A DNA stretch of 64,000 bases, taken from positions 24,193 to 88,192 of the forward strand of contig JBELML010000011.1 of NCBI GenBank assembly GCA_042095835.1, in the 5' to 3' direction. A program made the position numbers and the translations under genes. Positions 17,582-27,557 of this stretch are shown here, one piece after another. Position 1 is the first letter of the stretch; each line of letters opens with the position of its first letter. Source of the stretch: DATFKA01 sp042095835. GTDB lineage: Bacteria > Bacteroidota > Bacteroidia > Chitinophagales > Saprospiraceae. The notes beneath the pieces are model-generated. The model was not told where the DNA came from. It ran no database searches and was given only the letters and a program-made list of their open reading frames with translations.

Positions 17582-18430
17582 TTAGTCTAATAAAGAAACA
17601 GCTGGAGCAATGATTTGTTTGAGCGGAGCATCGATCAAACTTTCTGCCACTTGGATAGTGAGCGGAAGTTCCAGAAATTGGACATTGCGGATATAGCGCT
17701 GAAGAAGGTCCGTATAGCTCCCACCTTCTTGAAAATCGCCCAAAAGATAAAGCTGCATTTCGGCAGCTTGTAATTTAAACTGGTTGATAATCAAACCCAG
17801 GAAATAGGTTAGATGAGCAACTGTTGTCACTTGAAAAATATTGGAAAATTGGAATTGTCCATCTTTACAAATCAAAAAGGCAAGCTGTTCTCCTAATCGA
17901 TAGCAAAGGATAAAATCATTTCGGGTGTCTCCTATATCACTAGGAATTAATCGACTTAGAGCACTGATCAAATGGTGGTGATCTGAGGTAGGAAAACGAT
18001 CGGAGCACCAATTTTTGATAAAATGATGCACACCAAATACGTTGTAGAAATCCATTTTCTTGGGAGCGTCTACCACCGCTTGATATCGGTTTTCTAAATT
18101 GGCCACTTGCTCGAGGTAAGCAGCTGCCATATCAGGTTTGTACAGTTTGCTAGGTACCAAAGTAAAATAAGGCGCGCAAGTGGTGACAATGGTTTGGGAA
18201 TAAGCAGCTTGCAGCCACTCATCTGTTGAAAAAATATCTTCTAGTTCTAAATAAGAATTAGAAGATACGGGTTGTGCCAGCTGGATGGATTTAAAGGCTT
18301 CGACTTTGAGATTATCATCCGTTATGACATAACTAAAACTGTCCATTCCGATCAGAATGGACAGTTTGTAGAGTTTTTGGGAATCTATACGCAATTGGGG
18401 ATTCCTCAAATTGTATATTAACCTTCCCAA
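17582..18430 (-). CDS. DUF3822 family protein
   Basis: This 282-residue protein is of the Bacteroidota DUF3822 type, recognised by its SVLIGMDSFSYVI-like opening (here ILIGMDSFSYVITDD), its length and its position before rsmD. It has an ATPase-like, actin/FtsA-like fold suggestion in the family but no motif I can assign here. No signal peptide or membrane segment is visible. It overlaps the end of the upstream gene by 13 bases and precedes rsmD by 16 bases, so the three are likely translated from one mRNA. The function is unknown. Confidence 0.8.
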   Translation of the reverse strand: MGRLIYNLRNPQLRIDSQKLYKLSILIGMDSFSYVITDDNLKVEAFKSIQLAQPVSSNSYLELEDIFSTDEWLQAAYSQTIVTTCAPYFTLVPSKLYKPDMAAAYLEQVANLENRYQAVVDAPKKMDFYNVFGVHHFIKNWCSDRFPTSDHHHLISALSRLIPSDIGDTRNDFILCYRLGEQLAFLICKDGQFQFSNIFQVTTVAHLTYFLGLIINQFKLQAAEMQLYLLGDFQEGGSYTDLLQRYIRNVQFLELPLTIQVAESLIDAPLKQIIAPAVSLLD

Positions 18431-19005
18431 TTACCTGCTAGGTTTGGAGCGTAAAGGTTACCAAATTTGATAGGTTTCTCTGGATCATAGTTCTGATCAT
18501 ATCTTTTGTAAGACGGATCAGCAAATTTACCCATGAAATTCTTCCAAGGCGTGCCCACCTGGACTACAGGTACTTTTGTTTTCTGGTACTCAATTACTTT
18601 TGCTTCGATATCAAAAGAAACATTAGAGTAGGGACAATACCTTAGAGAATCAAAGTTGTTCATACCTAAGAGGCGACGCATCGAATCCTTTGCAGGCGAG
18701 TACGTTGTATCATAGGTAATAGTACCTCTAAAGTTGGGATCATCAGGATCACCTAAAACTTTGATAATTCTAAAGTCTCCGTTGGCTAATACGTCAGCTA
18801 ATGTGTCGAAGTTAGGAGCAAATTCACCAGTGATGTCCCTGTATGCTTCTTGTGCCGTACGGATTTTCATTAATTTAGTTGTAACGGCATTTCTTCTTTT
18901 TTCAGTTTCGCTTTTGAAAGCAATAGGCTCGCGTATACTTTCATACAAAGCATAAACCAAAAACAAGGCAATAAGTACAAGAACAAGGTTAATTACTAAT
19001 CTCAT
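18418..19005 (-). CDS. Membrane-anchored hypothetical protein
   Basis: This 195-residue protein has one N-terminal transmembrane helix (~3-22, LVINLVLVLIALFLVYAL) and then a helical stretch containing RRNAVTTKLMKIRTAQEAYR, which resembles the alpha1 segment of type IV pilin-like proteins in other Bacteroidota hypothetical proteins. The rest is soluble, with Pro/Tyr-rich segments. It overlaps the DUF3822 gene by 13 bases. I do not recognise a function. A pseudopilin-like role is a weak alternative, since no prepilin peptidase site is clear. Confidence 0.75.
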   Translation of the reverse strand: MRLVINLVLVLIALFLVYALYESIREPIAFKSETEKRRNAVTTKLMKIRTAQEAYRDITGEFAPNFDTLADVLANGDFRIIKVLGDPDDPNFRGTITYDTTYSPAKDSMRRLLGMNNFDSLRYCPYSNVSFDIEAKVIEYQKTKVPVVQVGTPWKNFMGKFADPSYKRYDQNYDPEKPIKFGNLYAPNLAGNWEG

Positions 19006-19146
19006 TTTCCGGTTTGTTTTAATGCAATAATAGTATTTTATCTTTAAATATTCGAAAACCTCCCTGTTTTTCAGGCACCTCTTCTATACTAGATGCAGAA
19101 AAAGCGCTTTGGGTGCTTGAAACAGATGTTTTTTAACGCTTTAACT

Positions 19147-19518
19147 TTAGCCAATCTTGGAGATTCCATCATATTTGGCCCCCTCATCAACGATGATTTT
19201 CTTGGCTACTATATCTCCTTTCACCACCGCTGTACCTTCTAGCTTTAATAAACCCCCAATGGTCACATCACCCACTACGGTACCCATTAAAACAGCTTCA
19301 GCAGCGGTCAAGGTCCCTTCAACATTGGCATTTTTACCCAATACCAGCTTTCGATCACATTTTATATGCCCCACAACACTACCATCAATCCTTACGTTTT
19401 CGGTAGTTGTGAAATCTCCTTCTATCTTTGTACCTGGAGCAATGACACAATTCAAGCCAGCATCTCCATAAGAAGAGGAGCTAGTAGTACTATCTTTCCT
19501 GGATGTTTTAGTAGCCAT
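19147..19518 (-). CDS. Bactofilin (polymer-forming cytoskeletal protein)
   Basis: This 123-residue protein is almost entirely a bactofilin/DUF583 beta-helix: regular six-residue turns such as VRIDGSVVGHIKCDRKLVLG and NVEGTLTAAEAVLMGTVVGD, with a short Ser/Thr-rich disordered N terminus (1-18). Bactofilins polymerise without nucleotide into membrane-associated filaments that guide cell shape or localise enzymes. The gene is divergent from tsaD, the two start codons being 72 bases apart. No peptidoglycan hydrolase partner (often M23) is adjacent. Confidence 0.93.
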   Translation of the reverse strand: MATKTSRKDSTTSSSSYGDAGLNCVIAPGTKIEGDFTTTENVRIDGSVVGHIKCDRKLVLGKNANVEGTLTAAEAVLMGTVVGDVTIGGLLKLEGTAVVKGDIVAKKIIVDEGAKYDGISKIG

Positions 19519-19590
19519 ATGGTATTGGTAATTGAATTAAGGCCCAACATAGATAAAACTTTATTTTTATCAAAACAGTTAGTAAAAAAT

Positions 19591-20604
19591 ATGAGCACTA
19601 CTTTATTAGCCCTAGAATCTTCCTGTGACGATACTTCAGCAGCCATTATTCAGGATGGCGCCATTTTGAGCAACATTATGGCCTCTCAAACTGTGCACCA
19701 AAAATATGGTGGTGTTGTTCCAGAGGTAGCATCCAGAGCACATCAGGCCAATATCATACCTGTAGTTCAAGAAGCTTTAAAAGTCGCTAAAACTGACCTA
19801 CGTGAGCTAGATGGGATAGCCTTTACTCGTGGTCCTGGCTTGATGGGATCATTAATTGTAGGCGTCTCCTTTGCCAAGTCTTTAGCCTTGAGCTTAAACC
19901 TGCCCTTAATTGAGGTCAATCATATGATGGCCCATGTTTTAGCGCATTTTGCAGAAGACCCCAAACCTCAGTTCCCCTTCCTTTGCCTAACGGTATCTGG
20001 AGGACATACCCAAATTCTGATCGTACACTCTCCTTTTAAGATGGAAGTAATTGGATCGACCTTAGATGACGCCGCGGGTGAGGCTTTTGACAAAACCGGC
20101 AAACTCCTAGGTTTAAATTATCCCGCAGGGCCACTTATTGACCAATTGGCCAAGCAAGGCAAGGTGCGTTTTCCATTTCCTGAACCTAGAATCAAGGATT
20201 TGGATTTTAGTTTTAGTGGATTAAAAACCTCTATTTTATATTTTCTGAAAAAGGAAATCAAAAACAATCCTGATTTCATCAAAGAAAATCTAGCCGATCT
20301 ATGTGCCTCAATTCAAGATAGAATTGTCAGTATACTGATGAATAAATTGATTAAAGCAAGTGAAAAAACGGGCATCCAGGAAATTGCTGTCGCAGGTGGT
20401 GTATCTGCCAATTCGCTACTTCGATCTGAACTCCAAAACACAGGCGATCAAAAAGGCTGGAAAACCTATATTCCGGCTTTCCAATATTGTACAGATAATG
20501 CGGCTATGATAGCCGTCGCTGCTTTTTTTAAATTCCAGCATCAGGAGTTTAGCTCCCAAGAAGTAACTCCTGATCCTAGATTACCGATACTGTTACCAGG
20601 CTAA
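19591..20604 (+). CDS. tsaD: tRNA N6-threonylcarbamoyladenosine transferase subunit TsaD
   Basis: This 337-residue enzyme transfers threonylcarbamoyl to A37 of ANN-decoding tRNAs together with TsaB and TsaE. Start chosen at 19591 (LLALESSCDDTSAAII is the canonical N terminus); the open frame extends upstream to 19366 only across the bactofilin gene. Metal ligands are visible in NHMMAHVLAH, and the family segments FPFLCLTVSGGHTQ, DDAAGEAFDKTGKLLGL and AVAGGVSANSLLR are intact. Its stop overlaps the stop of the convergent DPP-IV-like gene by 3 bases. Confidence 0.97.
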   Translation: MSTTLLALESSCDDTSAAIIQDGAILSNIMASQTVHQKYGGVVPEVASRAHQANIIPVVQEALKVAKTDLRELDGIAFTRGPGLMGSLIVGVSFAKSLALSLNLPLIEVNHMMAHVLAHFAEDPKPQFPFLCLTVSGGHTQILIVHSPFKMEVIGSTLDDAAGEAFDKTGKLLGLNYPAGPLIDQLAKQGKVRFPFPEPRIKDLDFSFSGLKTSILYFLKKEIKNNPDFIKENLADLCASIQDRIVSILMNKLIKASEKTGIQEIAVAGGVSANSLLRSELQNTGDQKGWKTYIPAFQYCTDNAAMIAVAAFFKFQHQEFSSQEVTPDPRLPILLPG

Positions 20605-22784
20605 CGCGCTCCCGGAGGACAGTTTTCTTTTAAAAAGCGGGTAAACATGGTACTTAAGTGGCGACGTGTCCCTTCTCCTTCATAAATACCATGCGAACGA
20701 TTAGGATAAGCCATCAATTCAAATTGCTTATTATGCTTCACTAATTCATTGATGAGTATTTCGGCATTTTGATAATGGACATTATCATCACCTGTACCGT
20801 GTATATAAAGTAGATTCCCTTCTAAATTCTTAGCATAAGTGACGGGCGATCCATTAATAAAATCTTCCTTATTTTCTTGTGGGAGTCCCATATAACGCTC
20901 CTGATAGATATTGTCATAGGTCAATTGATTGGCCACGGCTGCTACAGAAATCCCCGTTTGATACAATTCAGGATACTTGAAGAGCAGGTTCAAGGTGGCC
21001 GATCCACCTCCACTCCATCCGTGCACCGCAATCCGATCAGCATCTACAAAACTGTAGGTCTCCTGGATTTTCTTACAAGCCATTGCCTGATCATTAATAT
21101 TGATTATGCCTATTTTTCTATAAATAGATTTACGCCACGCTCTTCCCTTGGGTGCTGGCGTACCTCGATTATCCACCGAAATATAGAGGTAGCCATCAGC
21201 AGCCATATTTCCTACATATAAGCCATTACGCCCGACACCATACCTATTCCGCGTTGTCATACCAGCAGGCTCAGTATACACATAAAACACAGTAGGATAT
21301 TTTTTCTCTGGATCAAAATTGTCTGGTTTTGCCATCCAACCTTCCATTTCCACCCCTTCCTCGGTGGTTATAGAGAAAAATTCAACATTGGAGTTTGCTT
21401 TACGCGAGGGATCAAATTGGGCCGCAATACTTTCTGCTGAAAATACGGCTTTGTGATCAGGTAAAGAAACCCACTCCTGCATAGGTCTAGTATAATAATT
21501 CGAGAAACGATGCCTGGCGTATTGGCCATCTTTAGTAATTTGGTAGGAATGAGATCCCTCTTGAGGTGCTGGCGTCACGCGCTCTAAAGCTCCGCTGCCA
21601 TCCAGTTTAGTTCTATAGAGATAACTATCTGTAGAAATATCGGGAGAAGCCATAAAATAAAGATAGCCATTGGCTTCATCTACACGCTCTGGATTGATGA
21701 CATCATAATCTCCTTTCGTAATTAAAGTTTCTTTTTGACCATCTCTAGAGATCTGATAAACATGGCGCCAACCGTCTTTTTCGGTGATCCAAAGAAAAGC
21801 TTGCCGATCATCTAACCATCTCCAGGTATTTCCATTCTCCCAACTCGTACGAATGCTAATCCAGGCCTCGTCCTTTTCTTGATACAGGACTTTGGCTTTG
21901 CCGGTTTTGGCGTTCACACTGTATAATTTACATTCGTTTTGCTTGCGGTTGAGTTGTTGTAGAAATAATTCGTTATCGCCGATCCATTCCATCCTGGGAA
22001 TATAATTCTGTTGAGGATCACCAGGAACATCCATCCACTTGGTTTTACCATTTTTTACATTTACTACTCCAATCCTACAGGCAGAAGGAGACTCTCCAAC
22101 CTTGGGATACTCTACCGGAATGGCTCTAGAATAGATATCGTCTGTAGTATTAATCATTAAAAAATCCTTGATCTTATTGGCATCAATTTGCCAGAAAGCG
22201 ATAGATTTTCCATCGGGACTCCACTGAAAACCATCTCTGCAATCAAATTCCTCCTCATAAGCCCAATCAAAAGTTCCGTTGATTAATTTCAGTTTACCAT
22301 TACTAGAAGTGAGGGCCTTAGCTTTTCCAGAAGGAATCTCCTCTACATAAACATTATTTTCACTGACGTAGGCTACCTGACTGGCATCTGGAGATAACTT
22401 GGCGAACATTAAAGAAGCAGCAGGTCTGGATTTACCAAGCTGTTGTAATTGCTTAGTTGCAATATCTAGTACCCAATAATCACCTCTAGTTTCATAGCGC
22501 CAAACTCGCTGTGTATTGGTAAAGATCAACAGCTTTTTTTGATCTGCTGAGAAAAAGAAATCCCGAACCTCTAAAGGCTCCGATGCACCAACTGGTGTGA
22601 GCAGCTCTGCTGCAACAATCGTTTCTTTTTCTTTTTGAGTTGGTTTAAAAAGTTTAATGGCTCCATCTTCTGCCACGTAATACCCATCTCCAGCCGGAGA
22701 CCAGTGGGTAGTACTTCCAGGCTGAGCAACAAGAATATTACTGAGGAGAAAAAAGCAAAATAGTAGGAAATAAGATATACGCAT
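20601..22784 (-). CDS. Dipeptidyl peptidase IV-like S9 serine peptidase, secreted
   Basis: This 727-residue protein has a signal peptide (1-21, ending ILVAQ), an eight-bladed DPP-IV propeller (~40-480) and a C-terminal alpha/beta-hydrolase domain. The catalytic Ser lies in HGWSGGGSATLN (about Ser591), Asp in GTGDDNVHY (~667) and His in PNRSHGIYEG (~698). The propeller holds the Glu-Glu pair typical of the aminopeptidase site in WAYEEEFDCRDGF. It would release N-terminal dipeptides, often X-Pro, from peptides in the periplasm or outside. It converges on tsaD with overlapping stops and is divergent from the molybdenum hydroxylase genes. Confidence 0.95.
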   Translation of the reverse strand: MRISYFLLFCFFLLSNILVAQPGSTTHWSPAGDGYYVAEDGAIKLFKPTQKEKETIVAAELLTPVGASEPLEVRDFFFSADQKKLLIFTNTQRVWRYETRGDYWVLDIATKQLQQLGKSRPAASLMFAKLSPDASQVAYVSENNVYVEEIPSGKAKALTSSNGKLKLINGTFDWAYEEEFDCRDGFQWSPDGKSIAFWQIDANKIKDFLMINTTDDIYSRAIPVEYPKVGESPSACRIGVVNVKNGKTKWMDVPGDPQQNYIPRMEWIGDNELFLQQLNRKQNECKLYSVNAKTGKAKVLYQEKDEAWISIRTSWENGNTWRWLDDRQAFLWITEKDGWRHVYQISRDGQKETLITKGDYDVINPERVDEANGYLYFMASPDISTDSYLYRTKLDGSGALERVTPAPQEGSHSYQITKDGQYARHRFSNYYTRPMQEWVSLPDHKAVFSAESIAAQFDPSRKANSNVEFFSITTEEGVEMEGWMAKPDNFDPEKKYPTVFYVYTEPAGMTTRNRYGVGRNGLYVGNMAADGYLYISVDNRGTPAPKGRAWRKSIYRKIGIININDQAMACKKIQETYSFVDADRIAVHGWSGGGSATLNLLFKYPELYQTGISVAAVANQLTYDNIYQERYMGLPQENKEDFINGSPVTYAKNLEGNLLYIHGTGDDNVHYQNAEILINELVKHNKQFELMAYPNRSHGIYEGEGTRRHLSTMFTRFLKENCPPGAR

Positions 22785-22984
22785 AGTGCTTTCGATTTTT
22801 TATGTAGGTATTATAGGATGCATTTGGTCTACTTATGTCGGGATTGTATAGACAAACCCCTAAAACAAGCGCCTAAAAATATATTTTTTTCTTTAACTTT
22901 AGACTTTCAGATACCAGTTCTCAATGCATTAATATGTTCGCCTGGCTTTTAAGAACTGGATTAATCATTTTAACATCTTGGACT

Positions 22985-23443
22985 ATGGCAGTTTTTAATC
23001 TAAACATCAATGGAAAATCCCAATCTTTTGATGTTGATGCAGACACTCCACTTTTGTGGGTACTGCGCGACCATGCAGAACTAGTTGGGACCAAATTTGG
23101 TTGTGGTATCGCTCAGTGTGGAGCATGTACCATCCATATTGATGATACAGCAATGCGTTCTTGTTCTGTTCCTATTTCAGCCGCTCAAGGCAAAAAAATC
23201 ACGACAATTGAAGGCTTAGGAGGTGAAGGCTTACATCCTGTGCAAGAAGCTTGGGTAGAGCATGATGTTGCTCAGTGCGGCTATTGCCAAGCTGGTCAGA
23301 TCATGACTGCTGCTGCCTTCCTCAAAGACAACCCAAATCCAAACGACGAAGAAATTGAAGCAGCTATGCATGGCAATATTTGCCGTTGTGGCACCTACAC
23401 GCGTATTAAAGCAGCCGTAAAAACAGCGGCTAGTAATATGTAA
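22985..23443 (+). CDS. 2Fe-2S subunit of a xanthine-oxidase-family molybdenum hydroxylase
   Basis: This ~152-residue protein has two 2Fe-2S clusters: a plant-ferredoxin type (KFGCGIAQCGACTIH and the later Cys in MRSCSVPI) and the all-helical second domain (VAQCGYCQAGQIMT and GNICRCGTYTRIK). The start at 22985 gives the normal MAVFNLNINGK N terminus; a reading from 22934 adds 17 residues. Family: small subunit of isoquinoline 1-oxidoreductase-like enzymes, which pass electrons from the molybdenum centre. The large subunit follows after 46 bases; no FAD subunit is present, as is usual for this subtype. Confidence 0.94.
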   Translation: MAVFNLNINGKSQSFDVDADTPLLWVLRDHAELVGTKFGCGIAQCGACTIHIDDTAMRSCSVPISAAQGKKITTIEGLGGEGLHPVQEAWVEHDVAQCGYCQAGQIMTAAAFLKDNPNPNDEEIEAAMHGNICRCGTYTRIKAAVKTAASNM

Positions 23444-23489
23444 GTAGCATGTCCATTTCTTTATTCGTTTACTATCAATTTTTATCATT

Positions 23490-25691
23490 ATGACAAAGAT
23501 TACAACAAGATATAATCGTAGATCTTTTCTGAAAGTGTCTGCAGCAGCTGGTGGTGGTATGGCTATTGGTTTCAGTTGGTTGACCTCCTGTACTCCAGCA
23601 GAACAAGCGGCTTCGGCAGAATTAGTAATACCCGAAGAGTGGTTCGATGTGAACGCTTTTCTTAAAATTGGGGATAATGGCGTCGTGACCATTATGTCGC
23701 CTAATCCAGAAATCGGCCAAAATGTAAAAACAGCCATGCCGATGATCGTAGCTGAAGAGCTAGACGTAGACTGGAACAATGTAATGGTGGAGCAAGCTGG
23801 CTTAGATACTAAAAACTATAAGCGACAACTTGCCGGTGGTAGTCAATCGATCCGCCAAGGGTGGGAAAGCTTACGTATGGCTGGAGCTACTGCAAAAGCG
23901 ATGCTGGTAGCCGCCGCTGCCGAAGAATTACAGGTTCCTGTTGGAGAACTTAATGTGAGCAAAGGGGTGATTACACATGAATCCTCTAATCGTAGCCTAG
24001 GCTATGGGGAAGTAGCAGCCAAAGCTGGTACGATGGAAGTCCCTGAGGAAGTGGATTTAAAAGACCCAAAAGATTTCACTATTATCGGCAAACCTACCAA
24101 GAATGTAGATGGGAAAGCTATCGTCACTGGCCAATCTTTATTTGGATTGGATGTCAAAAAAGAGGGAATGCTGATCGCTATGTTGGAGCATCCGCCTGCC
24201 TTTGGTATGAAACTAAAATCCGTACAGACTGATGCTATAAAAGCCATGCCAGGCATTGTTGATGTAGTGACGATTGATACCAATCCTGGTGGTAAAGACA
24301 AACGCTGGTCCTCTATCAATGCATTCCCGCAGGTAGTCGCAGTCGTAGGTGAATCAACCTGGCAGGTAATGAAGGCTAAAAAAGCACTTCAAGTGGAATG
24401 GGAAACTACTTCACCACTAGAAAATACAGCAGACCACGAAGCCTTAATGGAGCAACTCCTTGCTAAAGGCGGTGACGCGGCCCGTGAGGATGGCAGTCCT
24501 GATAATGCTTTCCGCAATGCAGAGCAAGTTATCGAAAGGACTTTTACTGCTCCTTTCTTGCCACACAATACAATGGAGCCTATGAACTTCTACGCCAATG
24601 TCACAGCTGACAAGGCAGAGCTAGAAGGTCCTATTCAAACTCCTGAATGGTTGAGAGGAAGCATCCAAGATCTAACCGGATTAGAGGAAGACCAAATTTC
24701 TATCATGATGACTCGTATGGGTGGTGGTTTTGGTAGAAGACTTTATGGCAACTTTGGTATGGAGGCCGCAATGATTTCAAAAGCAGTGAGCAGACCTGTG
24801 AAGTTGGTTTATACCAGAGAAGATGATATGACGCAGGGTACCTACCGTCCCGATTACCGAGTGACTTACCGTGCAGGATTAGACGCAGATAATAATCTGG
24901 TCGCCTTCGAAGTAAAAGGTACTGGTACAAACGGCGGCCCAATTTTCGCTAATCGTTTCCCAGCAGGGACAGTGGATAACTATCGCGCAATAGATATTAA
25001 AAAAGATTCCAACATCTCTACTGGTGCATGGAGAGCACCACGCTCCAACTTTATCGCCGGTGCGGAGCAGGCATTCCTTGACGAAGTAGCAGAAGCGGCA
25101 GGGAAAGATCCTATCGAATTTCGTTTGGAGCTATTCCAAAGAGCAGTTGATAATCCGGTAGGTGAAAATAACGACTACGATGCTGAGCGCTATGCTGGTG
25201 TTTTAGAGTTAGTTAAAGAAAAAGCGAATTGGGGTACAGATACGCCAGGTGTTTTCCGTGGTGTTTCTGCTTATTACTGTCATAATTCCTACGTAGCACA
25301 GGTGGTTGACATTGTAATGAAAAATGACCAACCAGTAGTACAGAAAGTATGGTGTGCTGTAGATTGTGGCATCGTGGTCAACCCAGAAGGCGCAATTAAC
25401 CAGATAGAAGGTGGCATTGTTGATGGTATTGGCCATGCTATGTTTAGTGGGCTGACCTTCACCGATGGTCGCGCTGATCAACAAAACTTCGACAAGTATC
25501 GATTGATTCGCCACGCAGAGGCGCCTAAAGCCATAGAAGTGTTTTTTGTAGACAATGGCATCAATCCTACTGGATTAGGAGAACCTTCTCTACCTCCCGT
25601 ATCAGGAGCTTTGGCCAATGCTTTGTCTAAGGCAATGGGCAAGCGATTCTACAAACAACCATTTGTAAGCGAAATGGAAGTGCTGGGCTAG
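23490..25691 (+). CDS. Molybdopterin-binding subunit, isoquinoline 1-oxidoreductase-like
   Basis: This 733-residue large subunit has a twin-arginine signal (YNRRSFLKVSAAAGGG) with a following LTSC that could be a lipobox, so it is probably exported folded to the periplasm. Molybdopterin-domain segments seen are MTRMGGGFGRRLYGNFG, GAWRAPRSNF and the C-terminal GLGEPSLPPVSGALANA with the Glu that serves as catalytic base. Such enzymes hydroxylate N-heterocycles or oxidise aldehydes. The electron acceptor may be a cytochrome, but none is adjacent. A terminator follows at 25715. Confidence 0.93.
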   Translation: MTKITTRYNRRSFLKVSAAAGGGMAIGFSWLTSCTPAEQAASAELVIPEEWFDVNAFLKIGDNGVVTIMSPNPEIGQNVKTAMPMIVAEELDVDWNNVMVEQAGLDTKNYKRQLAGGSQSIRQGWESLRMAGATAKAMLVAAAAEELQVPVGELNVSKGVITHESSNRSLGYGEVAAKAGTMEVPEEVDLKDPKDFTIIGKPTKNVDGKAIVTGQSLFGLDVKKEGMLIAMLEHPPAFGMKLKSVQTDAIKAMPGIVDVVTIDTNPGGKDKRWSSINAFPQVVAVVGESTWQVMKAKKALQVEWETTSPLENTADHEALMEQLLAKGGDAAREDGSPDNAFRNAEQVIERTFTAPFLPHNTMEPMNFYANVTADKAELEGPIQTPEWLRGSIQDLTGLEEDQISIMMTRMGGGFGRRLYGNFGMEAAMISKAVSRPVKLVYTREDDMTQGTYRPDYRVTYRAGLDADNNLVAFEVKGTGTNGGPIFANRFPAGTVDNYRAIDIKKDSNISTGAWRAPRSNFIAGAEQAFLDEVAEAAGKDPIEFRLELFQRAVDNPVGENNDYDAERYAGVLELVKEKANWGTDTPGVFRGVSAYYCHNSYVAQVVDIVMKNDQPVVQKVWCAVDCGIVVNPEGAINQIEGGIVDGIGHAMFSGLTFTDGRADQQNFDKYRLIRHAEAPKAIEVFFVDNGINPTGLGEPSLPPVSGALANALSKAMGKRFYKQPFVSEMEVLG

Positions 25692-25714
25692 TAGCTAATC
25701 AGCAAAGATAAAAG

Positions 25715-25749
25715 AGGCCCTGCTATCTATTGGATGGCGGGCCTTTTTG
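25715..25749 (+). terminator. Terminator after the molybdenum hydroxylase operon
   Basis: AGGCCCTGC pairs with GCGGGCCT with one mismatch around a 13-base loop (25715-25744) and is followed by TTTTTG. It stands between convergent genes. Confidence 0.75.
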
Positions 25750-25772
25750 TTTTTATGGATTTTAGCATACGT

Positions 25773-27548
25773 CTACATCTTCGAAAGAACCAATCCTTTT
25801 AATTTGAACCTTGATTTCTTTTCCTCTTGAAGCTGAATAGTTAGCTCTTGCATTCCCTCTTCCAATGCAATCTGCCCTACTTCCACTCTCCTCCAATTAT
25901 ACTCATAGACTTCTCCTCTTTTTACTCGATCCAAATCATTCTCAAAATCAGAGCCATCGTAGGCGCTCAGTGCGAAGTCCCCTGCTATCACTTCATCATT
26001 TAAATGAAAACCAAATATTCCTGCCTCAATGTCTTGGTCTGCATTATAAAGCATTTCTATAGTATAAGATCCTGGCTCTACCACTTCTAGCAACCAAGTG
26101 GCAGCATCTCCTTTTTCCGACCAATCAATGATATAGTCATTGGCCCAACCAAAACCACCTTTGAAGGCAGCTTCACCAGTGAGACTTGCCTCGGGAGCTG
26201 GAAGATGTACCTCTGGGCTTTGCGGATAACCAAGTGGTATTGGTGGCCGCTGATAGCTAGTCGGCTTCATCTCTTTAAAGGCATTGATATATTGCTGACT
26301 CAGCTCTTCTGCTATCGACGGCAAACTTTCTTTGAGGTCCCTAGATTCTCCTGGGTCTTGCTGTAGATCATATAGTTCTGCTTGGTTCTGACGATTCATC
26401 ACCAATTTGTATTGTCCCGTATTGATAGCACCTGGATAAAGCTGCTCCTTACCCGAATTGAATTGGGTATAAAAAACGCGATCACCTAGGCTTGCTTCTT
26501 CCCCTTTTAAAACAGGCCCAAAATTTAGACCATCAAGAGACAAATCGCCTTTTTTTTCTAAACCTAAAAGACCAATCAGCGTAGGTAGCACATCTATGTG
26601 TCCACTGAGATCAGCAATATCTCGATCACCTTCTAATGCAGCAGGCCAGGATAGCCATAGGGGTACTCTAGTACCACCCTCGTAAACACTCCCCTTTCGT
26701 CCACGCATATTCCCATTGTACCTATTTCCGTTGGGGCCATTATCGGTCAAATAGAGAATAATGGTATTGTCTAGCTCCTCCATTTTGTCTAAAGCAGCCA
26801 CGATTTTACCAAAATTATCATCTATGTTTTCTACCATTCCATGTACACAAGCATTTTTATCCGTCAAGCCCATTGCTTTATATTTATCGAAATAGACGTC
26901 AGGAACCTGGAAAGGACTATGCGGTGTATTGATCGATAAATAGCAGAAGAAAGGTGGCGCTTCTTCTTTTTGTATATAATCAATCGCTCGATTTGTCAAA
27001 TCATCGATGATATAACCGCCATTGGATTCTATCTGCGTCTGGTTAGAATCCAATTTGGTGTTGAAATAATTATTCCAATGGCCTGCTTTAAATCCAACAA
27101 ACTCCTCAAATCCCTGCCCATTGGGATCATTAGGATATTGCTCTCCGTTGTGCCATTTGCCAAAAAGAGCAGTTCGATAACCATTGTCTGCAAACAATTC
27201 TGCTAAGGTATACTCTTGGCTACGCATGACTTCTTTACGGTGGGTGACCCAACTCGTTCCGGTTCTTTGGTGATACCTCCCTGTCAATAGACTTGCGCGG
27301 GTAGGCGCACAAACCGGACTAACATGGAAATTGGTGAAGCGTACCGCTTGCTGAGCAAAAGCATCTAAATGAGGCGTGCTAATAGAATCATTGCCATGAA
27401 AACCAAAATCTCCCCAACCTTGATCGTCGGTCAGGATGAGCAGGACATTGGGCTTGGCTTTGGTTGAGGAATCCTCTTCTTGACTTTGACAAGAAGCGAA
27501 AAGTAGCAAAGCAAAAATATAGATGAAGTAGACTATTCTCTTTCTCAT
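25773..27548 (-). CDS. Lipoprotein sulfatase, type I formylglycine family
   Basis: This protein is about 591 residues from the Met at 27548 (three residues after the longest start). A lipoprotein signal ends FASC (Cys23 counted from the longer start). The sulfatase domain opens PNVLLILTDDQGWGDFG and carries the formylglycine motif CAPTR (Cys83 in the longer numbering), with a C-terminal beta domain that looks like a carbohydrate-binding module (~455-594). Such sulfatases cleave sulfate esters from polysaccharides and need an anaerobic or FGE-type maturase. It follows a GH13 gene after 9 bases. No SusC/D pair is present, so this is not a classical polysaccharide locus. Confidence 0.93.
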   Translation of the reverse strand: MRKRIVYFIYIFALLLFASCQSQEEDSSTKAKPNVLLILTDDQGWGDFGFHGNDSISTPHLDAFAQQAVRFTNFHVSPVCAPTRASLLTGRYHQRTGTSWVTHRKEVMRSQEYTLAELFADNGYRTALFGKWHNGEQYPNDPNGQGFEEFVGFKAGHWNNYFNTKLDSNQTQIESNGGYIIDDLTNRAIDYIQKEEAPPFFCYLSINTPHSPFQVPDVYFDKYKAMGLTDKNACVHGMVENIDDNFGKIVAALDKMEELDNTIILYLTDNGPNGNRYNGNMRGRKGSVYEGGTRVPLWLSWPAALEGDRDIADLSGHIDVLPTLIGLLGLEKKGDLSLDGLNFGPVLKGEEASLGDRVFYTQFNSGKEQLYPGAINTGQYKLVMNRQNQAELYDLQQDPGESRDLKESLPSIAEELSQQYINAFKEMKPTSYQRPPIPLGYPQSPEVHLPAPEASLTGEAAFKGGFGWANDYIIDWSEKGDAATWLLEVVEPGSYTIEMLYNADQDIEAGIFGFHLNDEVIAGDFALSAYDGSDFENDLDRVKRGEVYEYNWRRVEVGQIALEEGMQELTIQLQEEKKSRFKLKGLVLSKM

Positions 27549-27557
27549 TAAATACAT

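Noticed and set aside
19366..19590. N-terminal extension of the tsaD reading frame
   Set aside because: It is antisense to the bactofilin gene, and TsaD proteins begin at the LLALESSCDD segment (start 19591).
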